64,000 nt of DNA from Neotamlana nanhaiensis (GCF_000943555.1 NZ_JTDV01000010.1:124001-188000), one strand, 5' to 3'. Shown: positions 24,687 to 33,649, numbered from the stretch's first letter. The notes: generated from the sequence alone by a model not told the origin. Program-made: numbers and translations.

Positions 24687-27113
24687 TCACTCCTTCATGA
24701 ACGTACCAGAGTAAACTCTTTTATTGCTATCAATCAATTTAAATTTATATAAACCTCTCGATAAATTCGGGGCGCTATATGTGATTGCTTTACCGTGTGT
24801 TAAAATATGTTGTGTATCTACAGTTCTACCTAGCATATCGTAAACTTTTATATCAACAAATTGAGCATTGCTTTTAAGCTGTACTGTTGTTTTTGTGGTA
24901 AACGGATTTGGGTAAGTATTTAAACCTTCAGCTTCTTCAACTTGAGTATTAGACAAACTTGCCTCGCTTGAAAATGCTAACTCGCTTATTGACAACGTAA
25001 ATGGTTGCAGTGTTGAATAATTCCCTAAAACCGAAAACACTATGGTTTTTATATTAGTTATATCTGCTGAGTTACCATTTGCATCCTTAAAATCTGAAAA
25101 ATTAATGACGTGCATAGTTTCGGTACTATTAGCTGGTAATGTGTAACGCAATCTATTATTCCAATCGGTTAATTCTTCAGGCATTAATACAATTTCTACT
25201 GGTTGCGAATTAAAAATTTCGAATTGAACACTTGTAAACTCTGAAACATTTAAGGTTTGATCGCCTGGTAAAATATGTCGGAATAAATTAACATTATCTC
25301 TAACACTTCCAGAAACCATTGGTTGTCTGTTAACCTCATAAACATTATCGCTATAATTTGAAGCTTCATTATCTACTAAAAAAGTATTTATATTGGCGGC
25401 TTCATCTAGATAATCTAACCCCCAAGGACCATCAGCTAAATACAAGGCATCTTTTTGGGCAGATGTATTCGTAGCTAACGAGAAGCCTATATCAAAAAGA
25501 ACACCTGTATCAACACTTATTACTTCGTTATAAGCACCACTTAATGCTATATTTTGTTGGATATTAGAATGATTAGACACTTCTGTTTCGGCTACGTTTC
25601 CGTTAAATATAAGGCTGGTAGTTGCGGTTTTATTAATAATATTTAAATGAATTTTTCCGTTTGAATAGTAGCCAGATTTAACAAAAACCGACGGTATTTT
25701 ATCTTCAACTAAAGTACTTGTTAAGGCCTTTTCGCTTGTAAACGTATCAATAATATGATTTGCTATTGCAAACACCTGCGAGAACGAACTACCCCATATT
25801 TGAAAATTATTATAATCGCCTTCTGGGTATTGATCAATATTCCAAAAACTAAATAACTTATTGCTTTCTGCCTCTAACTTTACCGAAAAACTTAAGGTGT
25901 ATTCTGTTTCTCCTGTTGCTCGTTTAATTTCTGAATTAATAACGTTATGGCCTCGTACTGTTACGGTTCTAATATCTTCTAAACTCGAACTATTTAATCG
26001 GTCGCAAATTGCTTTAGAGTGGTCGTAAACACCCCCAACTGTTTTAGTAGCTAAAACCGCAGAAACCCTATTTGAATCTTGATATAAATCTACCGAAAAA
26101 ACTTCTTGAGCATTAGTAATACCTAACAAATCATCGGGACTAGAAACATATGCCGTTTCATTGCCATACATTCCTGTTTCTGGCAAATATTTTTCTAAAG
26201 AGTTTGTTCCAGAATTTTTGCCAGATTTCCCTTTAGCATAAGTTTTTTGTAAGATTTTTTTATCGGCAACCTTTCCCATAATTTTACGCTTAAAGTTACG
26301 CTTTGCAATTTTACTCGCTAGGTTACCATTACTTTCTAAACCGCCTAAATTAGCCGAAGTTATTGTGGTAGACTCTGGGACAACTTCTGGTAAATTTGTT
26401 GTTTTTATAGCGTCGTAAGGGTTTGCAGTTACATAAAAAATAGCATCATTAAAATCGTTATCGCATGAACTATAATCGCGACGAATATCTTCAAAACCTA
26501 AAATAACACGGTCGTTTTCAGGATCGGCTAATAATACATTATGGTGTCTTAAATGCTCGTCGGCTTCAGGGTTAAATTCTGTATTTGAATACAACTGCCA
26601 ATGTCCCCAAGTAACCAAAGACCCGTTCCACGCATTAGCTAAAAGTACCCAACCAATTACAGTATCTGGTTGAAATGTACCTATTTTAACCTTATTACCA
26701 GGTTGTAGTCCGCCACCGCTTCCAACGGCAGAAACATTAGGAAAAATTATGGTTATATCTTGGTCGGTTGGCATTACCGGATTGGGATCGTTAATATTGT
26801 AAGTATAAAACCCTAAAACATTGCGGTAGCCGGCACCTTCATCAACAAAAGTAACCCAAACATCGGCAGGTTTTTCAATTACAATATCGGTATCGTAACC
26901 CGAAGAAATATAATGTGGATTGTAGTCTGGAACCGGATAGCCTTCTGGAAGCGAATTACTTACCATTTGCATGGTAGCATCGTCAATGACATCCGAAGTC
27001 GGTTCTAAATACAGTGGCGTTCCATCATAAGTGTAGTCTCCTAAATAGTTAAAGTTTTGAGCAAAACTAAATACCGAGACAATTAAAATTAAAAGTTGTA
27101 GTATTTTTTTCAT
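24687..27113 (-). CDS. LruC/DUF4114-type surface protein with type IX secretion sorting tail
   Basis: An 808-residue exported protein with a signal peptide ending at SFAQ (residue 19). Residues about 170-235 contain the DUF4114 signature GFEDIRRDYSSCDNDFNDAIF, followed by the LruC-type region. The last about 80 residues are a type A sorting domain of the type IX secretion system: LNTYPNPF, VYDMLGRTV, LSRGLYKFKL and a basic end. It should therefore be exported by the GldKLMN machinery encoded at 44766-49472 and attached to the cell surface. Its promoter has an exact -7 (TAAGTTTG), a poor -33 and the locus box, which suggests activation by the local regulator. A matrix or adhesin role is inferred. 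Confidence 0.85.
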   Translation of the reverse strand: MKKILQLLILIVSVFSFAQNFNYLGDYTYDGTPLYLEPTSDVIDDATMQMVSNSLPEGYPVPDYNPHYISSGYDTDIVIEKPADVWVTFVDEGAGYRNVLGFYTYNINDPNPVMPTDQDITIIFPNVSAVGSGGGLQPGNKVKIGTFQPDTVIGWVLLANAWNGSLVTWGHWQLYSNTEFNPEADEHLRHHNVLLADPENDRVILGFEDIRRDYSSCDNDFNDAIFYVTANPYDAIKTTNLPEVVPESTTITSANLGGLESNGNLASKIAKRNFKRKIMGKVADKKILQKTYAKGKSGKNSGTNSLEKYLPETGMYGNETAYVSSPDDLLGITNAQEVFSVDLYQDSNRVSAVLATKTVGGVYDHSKAICDRLNSSSLEDIRTVTVRGHNVINSEIKRATGETEYTLSFSVKLEAESNKLFSFWNIDQYPEGDYNNFQIWGSSFSQVFAIANHIIDTFTSEKALTSTLVEDKIPSVFVKSGYYSNGKIHLNIINKTATTSLIFNGNVAETEVSNHSNIQQNIALSGAYNEVISVDTGVLFDIGFSLATNTSAQKDALYLADGPWGLDYLDEAANINTFLVDNEASNYSDNVYEVNRQPMVSGSVRDNVNLFRHILPGDQTLNVSEFTSVQFEIFNSQPVEIVLMPEELTDWNNRLRYTLPANSTETMHVINFSDFKDANGNSADITNIKTIVFSVLGNYSTLQPFTLSISELAFSSEASLSNTQVEEAEGLNTYPNPFTTKTTVQLKSNAQFVDIKVYDMLGRTVDTQHILTHGKAITYSAPNLSRGLYKFKLIDSNKRVYSGTFMKE

Positions 27114-27133
27114 GATATATAGATTTGTTGAAA

Positions 27134-27203
27134 CAAACTTATATCAATACATACAGTATTTTTTTAATTTTCGACTGACAAAACATTAAGTGTAGACGAA
27201 TGG
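27134..27203 (-). promoter_or_regulatory. Box D: promoter and repeated regulator site upstream of the surface protein gene
   Basis: TAGACGAATGG is at 27193-27203; its start is 59 bp upstream of the exact minus-strand -7 element TAAGTTTG (complement of 27134-27141). A weak partner TCGACTGACAA lies 22 bp closer to the gene at 27171-27181. No -33 TTG is present at the normal distance, as expected for an activator-dependent promoter. Confidence 0.72.
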
Positions 27204-27223
27204 TAAAAACAACGGGATGAGCG

Positions 27224-27940
27224 TTATAGCAAATTTAAACGTTTCATTAACTCAGGGCGGTTAGATCGGCTTACAGGTATTACATCCTTTTTAATTAAAA
27301 CACTATTATCCTCTATATCAACAATTTTTTTAATGTTAATAATAAAAGACCTATGCACTTTTAAAAACACATCGTTTGGTAGTTTTTCTTCAATTTTTTT
27401 TAAAGTTGAATGTACCGTGTAGTTTTTATCTTCGGTTTTTAGCTGAATATAATCGCCTCTAGCTTCAACCATATAAATACTTGGAATATCAATTTTTATT
27501 AAACGTCTATCTATATTTATATACAAATCATTATCCGATGATGCTTCTACCTCTTCGGTTGAAGTAACGGTTTGGGTTGAAGTAGGACTTGAAAGTGATT
27601 GAGCCTTTTGAATACCTTTTAAAAAGCGTTCTTGAGAAATGGGTTTTACCAAATAATCAACAATACAATTGTACTCAAACGCTTGAATTGCAAATTTAGG
27701 ATCGGAGGTTGTTAAGATTATTTTAGGAGGTTTTTTTATGGTATCAATAAAATCGAACCCCGTAAAATCTGGCATATGTATATCTAAAAATATTAAATCG
27801 ACTTGATTTTGATTTAAATATTTTATTGCCTGAATTGCATTAGGAAACTCTTCTAAAACGTTTAGAGACGAGACGGTTGAACATAATTGACCAATGATTG
27901 CGCGAGCAGTAGCTTCATCATCAATAATAATACAATTCAT
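27224..27940 (-). CDS. LytTR-type response regulator
   Basis: A 238-residue LytR/AlgR-type transcription factor. The receiver domain (residues 1-118) has acidic residues DDE at 7-9, the phospho-acceptor D53 in FLDIHMP and Lys 99 before Pro. After a Ser/Thr-rich linker, residues about 135-238 form the LytTR DNA-binding domain (IYMVEARGDYIQLKTEDKNYTVHSTLKKIEEKL, FLKVHRSFIINIKKI). It is the last gene of the seven-gene NO-sensor/phosphorelay operon, 9 bases after the Hpt gene. It is the best candidate for the protein that binds boxes A-E, including one in front of its own operon. Confidence 0.94.
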   Translation of the reverse strand: MNCIIIDDEATARAIIGQLCSTVSSLNVLEEFPNAIQAIKYLNQNQVDLIFLDIHMPDFTGFDFIDTIKKPPKIILTTSDPKFAIQAFEYNCIVDYLVKPISQERFLKGIQKAQSLSSPTSTQTVTSTEEVEASSDNDLYINIDRRLIKIDIPSIYMVEARGDYIQLKTEDKNYTVHSTLKKIEEKLPNDVFLKVHRSFIINIKKIVDIEDNSVLIKKDVIPVSRSNRPELMKRLNLL

Positions 27941-27949
27941 AAAGGTTAG

Positions 27950-28267
27950 TTATAGTTGATCTAAATACTTTGTTATATTTTGTAAAATAGCTTCAAACTC
28001 GTTTTTAAGCTCGGTTTTGCCTTCAATTAAGTTTTCTTCGTAAGCCACAGCTACAGTATAACTTTTTTCTAGCCCTAAAATACTAATTTTATGCTTAAGT
28101 TTGTGTACATTTTCGGCGGTTTCTTTATGTTTTTTCGCGGCCAAGTTGTTATAATACACTTTCTTTTCTTCTGGAAACTCTATTTTAATGATATCAATTA
28201 GCTTTTGTTCGAAGACTTTATCACCTCCAGACATGTTTTCTATATACGACAAATTTGGTTGTTCCAT
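27950..28267 (-). CDS. Histidine phosphotransfer (Hpt) domain protein
   Basis: A 105-residue helical single-domain protein with the Hpt pattern: VHKLKHKISILGLEKSY, in which H55 is the expected phosphorylated His (family pattern AHxLKG..LG). A free Hpt beside two kinases without receiver domains and three separate receiver proteins points to a branched phosphorelay. It starts 4 bases after the upstream kinase and ends 9 bases before the LytTR regulator. The Gly after the Lys in the family pattern is His here, a small deviation. Confidence 0.8.
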   Translation of the reverse strand: MEQPNLSYIENMSGGDKVFEQKLIDIIKIEFPEEKKVYYNNLAAKKHKETAENVHKLKHKISILGLEKSYTVAVAYEENLIEGKTELKNEFEAILQNITKYLDQL

Positions 28268-28271
28268 AGTG

Positions 28272-29321
28272 TTATTTTTTTATGGTAAAATAAAATGTTG
28301 TACCCTTTCCTACCTCAGATTTTAACCAAATCTCTCCGCCATACATGGTTACAATTTTTTTGGCAATAGATAGTCCCATACCTATAGTACCAACTTTAAT
28401 TTCGAGTTTTTGAAAGGTTTTAAATATTTTATCGAAATACTTCTCTTCGATACCTTTACCATTATCTTTTACAAAAAATTCCCAATGGCTTTCATGTTCT
28501 GTATATCCTATTTCAACTTTACCTTGTTTTTTATCATTAAAGTTAATGGCGTTGGTAATTAGGTTTCTAAAAACTTGCTGTAATCTATATTTCTCGCCCT
28601 TAATTAAAGGCAATTGTTGCAATTTAACAACCGATATATTATCTGGTATTTCAAGTCTACCTAAAACTTCGTTTACAGCATAATCTACATCTACATTATA
28701 AATACCTTCTTGAGCTCTACCAATGGTTGAATATTCTAAAATACCATTAATTAAAAGCTCCATTTTTTCAACATGATTTCTAATTTGATAAATAGTTTGT
28801 TTATCGCTTTCGTTAAACACATCTTTATTATCATCATACAGCCATAAAGTTAAGGTATCGATACTTCGCAATGGCGATTTTAAATCGTGCGATATCATGT
28901 GGGCATAATCGCTTAATTCTTGGTTTTGATACGATAATTCTTCGAGCAATTTTTCGCTTTTCTGATTAATTTCAACAATTTTTTGCGCTTGGTCTTCAAT
29001 AAAATTAGCGAGGTTTTCAACATCAAAACTGCCAACATCTTTATTTTTTTGGGTTGAAGATTGGTCTATATTTAATGTTTCAACAATGTTTTTTAGCTTA
29101 TTTATTACCTTTTTTTGTGCCTCGGCCTCTTCCTGAAGTTTTTGATTTGCAGTAAACAATTCTTCCGAACTTATTTTCATAGCGCGTTGTACCATAACAA
29201 ATTGCTCGTCGAAATTATTGTATGAATTATTAACGGCTTCCATAAAAGCCTTAACTTCCTTATTTTCTAAAAGGTCGTCGTTTAAATATTTACGTATTTG
29301 TCTTTTTAATAACGAATTCAT
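28272..29321 (-). CDS. Histidine kinase (cytoplasmic, coiled-coil N-terminus)
   Basis: A 349-residue soluble kinase. Residues 1-95 are helical and include the motif RAMKISSEELFTANQKL, also common in kinases linked to FIST, H-NOX or phytochrome sensors. HisKA has the phospho-acceptor H145 in MISHDLKSPLRS. HATPase_c shows the N box NLITNAINFND, DNGKGIEE and GMGLSIAKKI. There is no sensor domain, so input must come from a partner; the FIST protein gene overlaps its start by one base (TAATG), which is the arrangement expected for a NosP-type sensor and its kinase. Confidence 0.92.
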   Translation of the reverse strand: MNSLLKRQIRKYLNDDLLENKEVKAFMEAVNNSYNNFDEQFVMVQRAMKISSEELFTANQKLQEEAEAQKKVINKLKNIVETLNIDQSSTQKNKDVGSFDVENLANFIEDQAQKIVEINQKSEKLLEELSYQNQELSDYAHMISHDLKSPLRSIDTLTLWLYDDNKDVFNESDKQTIYQIRNHVEKMELLINGILEYSTIGRAQEGIYNVDVDYAVNEVLGRLEIPDNISVVKLQQLPLIKGEKYRLQQVFRNLITNAINFNDKKQGKVEIGYTEHESHWEFFVKDNGKGIEEKYFDKIFKTFQKLEIKVGTIGMGLSIAKKIVTMYGGEIWLKSEVGKGTTFYFTIKK

Positions 29322-30454
29322 TATTCACTTAATAATGTTACAGTCATGGTTTGATTGTGTAACTGACAATTATTTTCGCCGTTGAAGGGCGCTATTTCAC
29401 CATAGGAATAAAACCCAGAAACCACTGTGTTTTCACCAACTACTGATATTACTTCTTCAACTTCTTCTTCTACACGTTGATCTAAAACCAGTTTTCTACC
29501 AATACAACTTACTAAAAAAGCTATTTCGGGGTCTTTTTTTCGGTTTAAAATGGCTTGTCTTGCGGCTTGTTCGGATGCATTTGCAATATTATCTACATTC
29601 GTCATCATAAGTTGTACCTTAGAATTTTCGGGAATATCGCCTGCAAAAATCATAGAATGGTCGTCTTCGTTTATGTTAAGAATTGTTCTTACAATAGAGT
29701 GGTCTTCATTTTCAATTTTCACATTCATAGGATACAGTAAAGCTGCTCCTGGTAAGTCTTTCGATTTTTCTCCTAAATATTTTTTATACAAATCTAAAGC
29801 TGGTAAATTATCGAGTTCGTAAAGCACATTACCTTTCGATTTTGTTACAATACGCTCTGGCCCAAAGGGTGTCCATCCGCCATAAATTGAAAATGAGACT
29901 TCTAAACTATCGCCATAAAACCCAACAGCTACAATTTCGCCTTCCTTAGGGTTTTCGTTATATGATGCTAACGTTTTTTCGAACCTTGCAGCATCGCCAC
30001 ATAAGCCACCCGTAATTAAAACATTGTTGTTTACGGCAGCGTTCATCCCTTTTGTTAATTGGCTACCGTTAACAAAACTACCTTCGCTTACTATAAAAAC
30101 AAATTTTAAATTTTCTTTATTAAACTGATTTATGATATCGTTACCTGTTTTATAACTATCTTCTGTTAATGCCGATACATTACTAGTTTTTATTTCGAAT
30201 GTACTTTTTTCAAACTCCATTGCGGTAATGGTAATTGAATCATCATCAACCGATTGTGATGTTATATCGCCACTGGTAGATGCAAAAATTATATGTGCAT
30301 TTGGAAATAATGCACTTACTTCGCTATAAATATTATCTTGTTCTAATAAAAAACGATTACCAAAAACCAAAACTAACGGATTGTTTAAGCTCTGGTTTTC
30401 ACTTAAATATTCCCAGTCGCTATTTTTTTGTTTTTTTAGTTGAACTATTTTCAT
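29321..30454 (-). CDS. FIST domain sensor protein (NosP-like)
   Basis: A 377-residue cytoplasmic protein made of FIST_N and FIST_C domains. Landmarks are ITGGLCGDAARFEKT, VAVGFYGDSLEV, the SCIGRKLVLDQR segment and the C-terminal GFYSYGEIAPFNG and LHNQTMTV. FIST proteins sense small ligands; a subgroup called NosP binds heme and nitric oxide and controls co-encoded histidine kinases. Here the gene is coupled to a kinase and lies one gene away from an H-NOX protein, supporting the NosP reading, but the heme ligand cannot be assigned from the sequence. The gap to the upstream kinase gene is 4 bases. Confidence 0.88.
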   Translation of the reverse strand: MKIVQLKKQKNSDWEYLSENQSLNNPLVLVFGNRFLLEQDNIYSEVSALFPNAHIIFASTSGDITSQSVDDDSITITAMEFEKSTFEIKTSNVSALTEDSYKTGNDIINQFNKENLKFVFIVSEGSFVNGSQLTKGMNAAVNNNVLITGGLCGDAARFEKTLASYNENPKEGEIVAVGFYGDSLEVSFSIYGGWTPFGPERIVTKSKGNVLYELDNLPALDLYKKYLGEKSKDLPGAALLYPMNVKIENEDHSIVRTILNINEDDHSMIFAGDIPENSKVQLMMTNVDNIANASEQAARQAILNRKKDPEIAFLVSCIGRKLVLDQRVEEEVEEVISVVGENTVVSGFYSYGEIAPFNGENNCQLHNQTMTVTLLSE

Positions 30455-30458
30455 GGGT

Positions 30459-32441
30459 TTAAGTTTTTTTTAATGTAAAATAAAAGGTTGTTCCTTTAGT
30501 AGGTTCGCTCTCTAACCAAATTTCGCCTTCATGCATTTCTACTATTTTCTTAACAATAGAAAGCCCTATACCTGTTGAATCTTTTCGTTTATTTAAGGAG
30601 AGAAAAATTTTAAATATTTTATCGTGAAATTTTTTATCGATGCCTATACCGTTATCTTTAACCGAAAACTGATAGAAATCGCCTTTTGCTTGCACATCAA
30701 TCTCTACCAAACCAGCTTCTTTGTCTATAAATTTAATAGCGTTACTCATTAAGTTTTGAAACAGCTGTTGCAGTTTAACTCTGTTACCATTAAGGCTTGG
30801 TAGCGTATTTAACACGGTAACGTTTACATGACTAGGCTTGTGTAAAATTCCTATTAAATCGGTAACTAATGTATGTACATTTACCTCCTCTTTTTCACTA
30901 TCTTCTGAACCTATACTGGAATACTCTAAAACATCGGTTATTAATTGTTCCATTTTTTCGAGTGTGGTTTCAATATGCGCAATGTTTTGTAAGCTAACAG
31001 CATCTAATTTGTCTTTATTATCTTCTTTTAACCAGCTTACTAAGGCATTAATACTGCGTAATGGCGATTTTAAATCGTGCGAAACCACATGAGCGTATTC
31101 GTAAAGTTCGTCGTTACTTTTTTCTAACTTTTTTAATAGATTCTCTTTTTGTAGTTGTAGGCTTTTAATATCGGTTATATCGAAATTTATTCCAATAGAC
31201 CCCACAACTTCGCCTTTTAAATTATAATTTGGCGCTCCACTTACTAACCAATGCCGTAATTCTCCTGCTTTATTTTTTATACGAACTTCGTAAGAATCTG
31301 TTTTTCCTTTTTTACGATTTCTGTTTTGCTCATTTACAATTTCCTTATCTTCATCAGAGGGTAAAAAATCTTTACCTACTTTACCAATTATTTCATCTTC
31401 GGCATAGCCCGTCATGTCGTAAAAGCTTTTATTAGCCATTACAATTCTGTCGTTTACATCAACTTCCAATAAGCCCAAATTCATGTTAGAAATTATACTT
31501 GAATACTTAAACTTTTCAGCTTCTAAGCTTTTTCTATATTGGCGTCTAATGGTAAAATCTTTATACTTCCATAAATGGCCTTTGTAAACACCATCTCTAA
31601 AAATAGGTATATAATCGCGCTCAAAAATACGGTCGTCAATTGTTTCTAAATCTTCATTTAAAACAGGCTTTTTAGAATTAAATGCCGCGGTTATATCGGT
31701 AATAAATTTTTGGGAATCTTTAAAGCTGTGCTTTATTTCTTCTATTACTGGCAGACAATCTTTACCCACTAATTCGTTGGGTTGTTTCTTAACATTAAAA
31801 AACTCACAAAATTTATTATTAACAAGAATTATTTTTCGGTTTTCGTCTTCTAACAATACGCCTTCTTCTAGGTTTTGAATTAACGCTGCTAAACGCTCTT
31901 CAGACTCTATTAATTTTTCTTTTTCGTTTTTTGATTGGGTAATATCTCGAACAATACCGTGTGAAGCAATGGGCACTCCATTATCATAAATAACACTGGC
32001 ATTAATTTGAACTATAATTTTTCGATGATCTTTTGTGGTAATATTAACAACTAAATCGCTTACCGAACCACCTTCTCGATAAACGACATTAAAGGCATTA
32101 AAAACGTCTATATATTGATCTGGACGCACTAAATCCATTAAGTTACAGCTATCCTTTACACTTTTTAAGCCCAAAAGGGTTACTGCTGCGGCATTCATTT
32201 TTATGATATTGCCTTCTACATCGGCCACTACATAGGCATCTACAATATGCTCGAAAACACCTTGTAGTTGCGAATCGGTTTTTGCAAAAGTAGATTCTAA
32301 ACTAGTATAAGCCTCGGCTAATTTTTGATTAGACTCATACAACTCTGCCGATTTTTGTTCTAAAATAGCTTCAGCTTGCTTTCTAGCGGCTTTTTCGCGA
32401 TTTAGAGCACGTTGAAGTATGTCAATTTTATCTTGACTCAT
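30459..32441 (-). CDS. Multi-PAS histidine kinase, H-NOX-associated
   Basis: A 660-residue soluble kinase. Residues 1-60 form a coiled coil (REKAARKQAEAILEQKSAEL) of the kind found in H-NOX- and FIST-linked kinases. Three PAS domains follow (about 62-175, 180-300 and 310-435), then HisKA with phospho-acceptor H455 in VVSHDLKSPLRS and HATPase_c (NLMSNAIKFID, DNGIGIDKKF, GIGLSIVKKI). There is no receiver domain. It starts directly at the H-NOX stop codon with no spacer, so the NO sensor is its probable input. The HisKA core is close to that of the second kinase in the operon, suggesting duplication. Confidence 0.93.
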   Translation of the reverse strand: MSQDKIDILQRALNREKAARKQAEAILEQKSAELYESNQKLAEAYTSLESTFAKTDSQLQGVFEHIVDAYVVADVEGNIIKMNAAAVTLLGLKSVKDSCNLMDLVRPDQYIDVFNAFNVVYREGGSVSDLVVNITTKDHRKIIVQINASVIYDNGVPIASHGIVRDITQSKNEKEKLIESEERLAALIQNLEEGVLLEDENRKIILVNNKFCEFFNVKKQPNELVGKDCLPVIEEIKHSFKDSQKFITDITAAFNSKKPVLNEDLETIDDRIFERDYIPIFRDGVYKGHLWKYKDFTIRRQYRKSLEAEKFKYSSIISNMNLGLLEVDVNDRIVMANKSFYDMTGYAEDEIIGKVGKDFLPSDEDKEIVNEQNRNRKKGKTDSYEVRIKNKAGELRHWLVSGAPNYNLKGEVVGSIGINFDITDIKSLQLQKENLLKKLEKSNDELYEYAHVVSHDLKSPLRSINALVSWLKEDNKDKLDAVSLQNIAHIETTLEKMEQLITDVLEYSSIGSEDSEKEEVNVHTLVTDLIGILHKPSHVNVTVLNTLPSLNGNRVKLQQLFQNLMSNAIKFIDKEAGLVEIDVQAKGDFYQFSVKDNGIGIDKKFHDKIFKIFLSLNKRKDSTGIGLSIVKKIVEMHEGEIWLESEPTKGTTFYFTLKKT

Positions 32442-32981
32442 TTAATTTTTCTTTATAATGAATTTTACTTCGGTAGCTACATCATTTAGCTTTTCAAACT
32501 CTATCGTCGCTGTTTCATTAAAATGCTCGAAAGTTTTATTCATTAACCCTAAACCAAAAGCATGCATTGCTCTACTAGATTTATAAATTAAAACTAATAG
32601 GTTTGGTGTTTTTTCTAAGACTTGAAATGTTGGCAATTCGGCATCGGGATATATTTTTTTTACCTCCACATGAATGTGATTTTCTATTGAAGCCAGCATT
32701 TCAATAGGATCGGAATACATTTGCAATATCCCCGAGTAGCTTCGCTTAATTACACTAAAAAAATGTTCGGCGTAAACTTGCAGTAAATCATCGGTAGAAA
32801 TATTAGTATTTTCACTTAAATTATTTAGTAATTGTAACATTTCTGAAAACTCGTAGGTTCCTACAGAGGTATAAACTCCTTCAGATTTTAGATTAGAATT
32901 GGATATTATACTATCAACCATTTCTAAGCCAAATTTATCTTCGACTAAATCAAGAAACTCTGTAAAAACAATGCCTTTCAT
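32442..32981 (-). CDS. H-NOX heme NO-binding protein
   Basis: A 179-residue single-domain H-NOX (HNOB) protein. It begins MKGIVFTEFLDLVE, the standard N-terminus. H104 in IHVEVKKIYPDAELPTF aligns with the proximal heme ligand of Shewanella H-NOX, and the heme-propionate motif YxSxR is present as YKSSR (residues 133-137). Such proteins bind NO and inhibit or release a partner kinase; that is family knowledge. Its start overlaps the response regulator stop by one base and its stop abuts the PAS kinase start. NO (or possibly oxygen) sensing is expected; no distal-pocket tyrosine assignment is attempted. Confidence 0.93.
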   Translation of the reverse strand: MKGIVFTEFLDLVEDKFGLEMVDSIISNSNLKSEGVYTSVGTYEFSEMLQLLNNLSENTNISTDDLLQVYAEHFFSVIKRSYSGILQMYSDPIEMLASIENHIHVEVKKIYPDAELPTFQVLEKTPNLLVLIYKSSRAMHAFGLGLMNKTFEHFNETATIEFEKLNDVATEVKFIIKKN

Positions 32982-33394
32982 TATATTTGTTTTAGTTCGT
33001 TAATGCTCCAGTACCCTAAAACTCTTTCAATTTTAGAAACATACTCTTCATATTTTAAAGGTTTTATTACATAACCTGCAATACCTATTTTATAGCACTC
33101 TAACAGATCGCGTTGGTTACTCGATGTTGTTAAAATTATGGTTGGAATGTACCTTAAAACATCGTCGTTTTTTAAAATAGTTAAAAACTCAATACCATTT
33201 AATTTTGGCATGTTTAAATCTAATAAAATTATGTCGGGTAATTCACCTTTATTTTGTAAAATATTTAAGGCTTCTTCTCCATTGTTGGCCTCTATAATAT
33301 TATGTTTAAGTTGAAGTGATGAAATGGCTCTATTTAGTTTCATAACTTCAATAACATCATCTTCAATTACTAAAACGTTTAAAACTTTGGACAT
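32981..33394 (-). CDS. Single-domain response regulator (Rcp1/CheY type)
   Basis: A 137-residue stand-alone receiver. Acidic EDD lies at residues 11-13, the phospho-acceptor D59 in LLDLNMPKLNG and Lys 111 before Pro. The length and the ILLDLNMP style match Rcp1-type regulators paired with cytoplasmic kinases. I choose the ATG at 33394; the longer frame from 33451 adds 19 residues and runs over the predicted -7 element. First gene of the operon, so it may act as a phosphate sink or an intermediate in a relay to the Hpt protein. Confidence 0.9.
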   Translation of the reverse strand: MSKVLNVLVIEDDVIEVMKLNRAISSLQLKHNIIEANNGEEALNILQNKGELPDIILLDLNMPKLNGIEFLTILKNDDVLRYIPTIILTTSSNQRDLLECYKIGIAGYVIKPLKYEEYVSKIERVLGYWSINELKQI

Positions 33395-33420
33395 GATACG
33401 CTTTTTTGTGATTTTGAGTA

Positions 33421-33510
33421 TAAAATTATAATTATGCCTCGAAAATTGCATTATAGTTCGTTAACATAAAAATAAGTGTAGACGAATGGTAATTTGAAAC
33501 AGATAAACGG
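33421..33510 (-). promoter_or_regulatory. Box E: promoter and repeated regulator site of the NO-sensor operon
   Basis: TAGACGAATGG at 33479-33489 has a partial direct repeat CAGATAAACGG exactly 21 bp further at 33500-33510. The minus-strand -7-like TAATTTTA is the complement of 33421-33428, 58 bp from the box, 27 bases before the ATG at 33394. This predicts autoregulation by the LytTR protein at the operon's end. Confidence 0.7.
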
Positions 33511-33606
33511 TTTTTAAAAGCATCATGCCAATACGTTAAACAGGCCGAAAAGCACTGTATTTACTTACGTTTTAAGCAAATTTTATCTTTAAATTTTTAT
33601 TGAATT

Positions 33607-33649
33607 ATATAAAACTTAAAAGTAAGCGTAATATAATTATAAGTTTTAT
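33607..33649. repeat. Inverted repeat downstream of the RNA methyltransferase gene
   Basis: ATAAAACTTA (from 33608) pairs with TAAGTTTTAT (to 33649) across a loop of about 22 bases. It lies between the methyltransferase stop and the box E region. It may act as a weak terminator; there is no clear T-run. Confidence 0.35.

Noticed and set aside
33395-33451. Longer start of the single-domain response regulator
   Set aside because: The extra 19 residues cover the predicted -7 element and precede the normal receiver N-terminus MSKVLNVLVIEDD.
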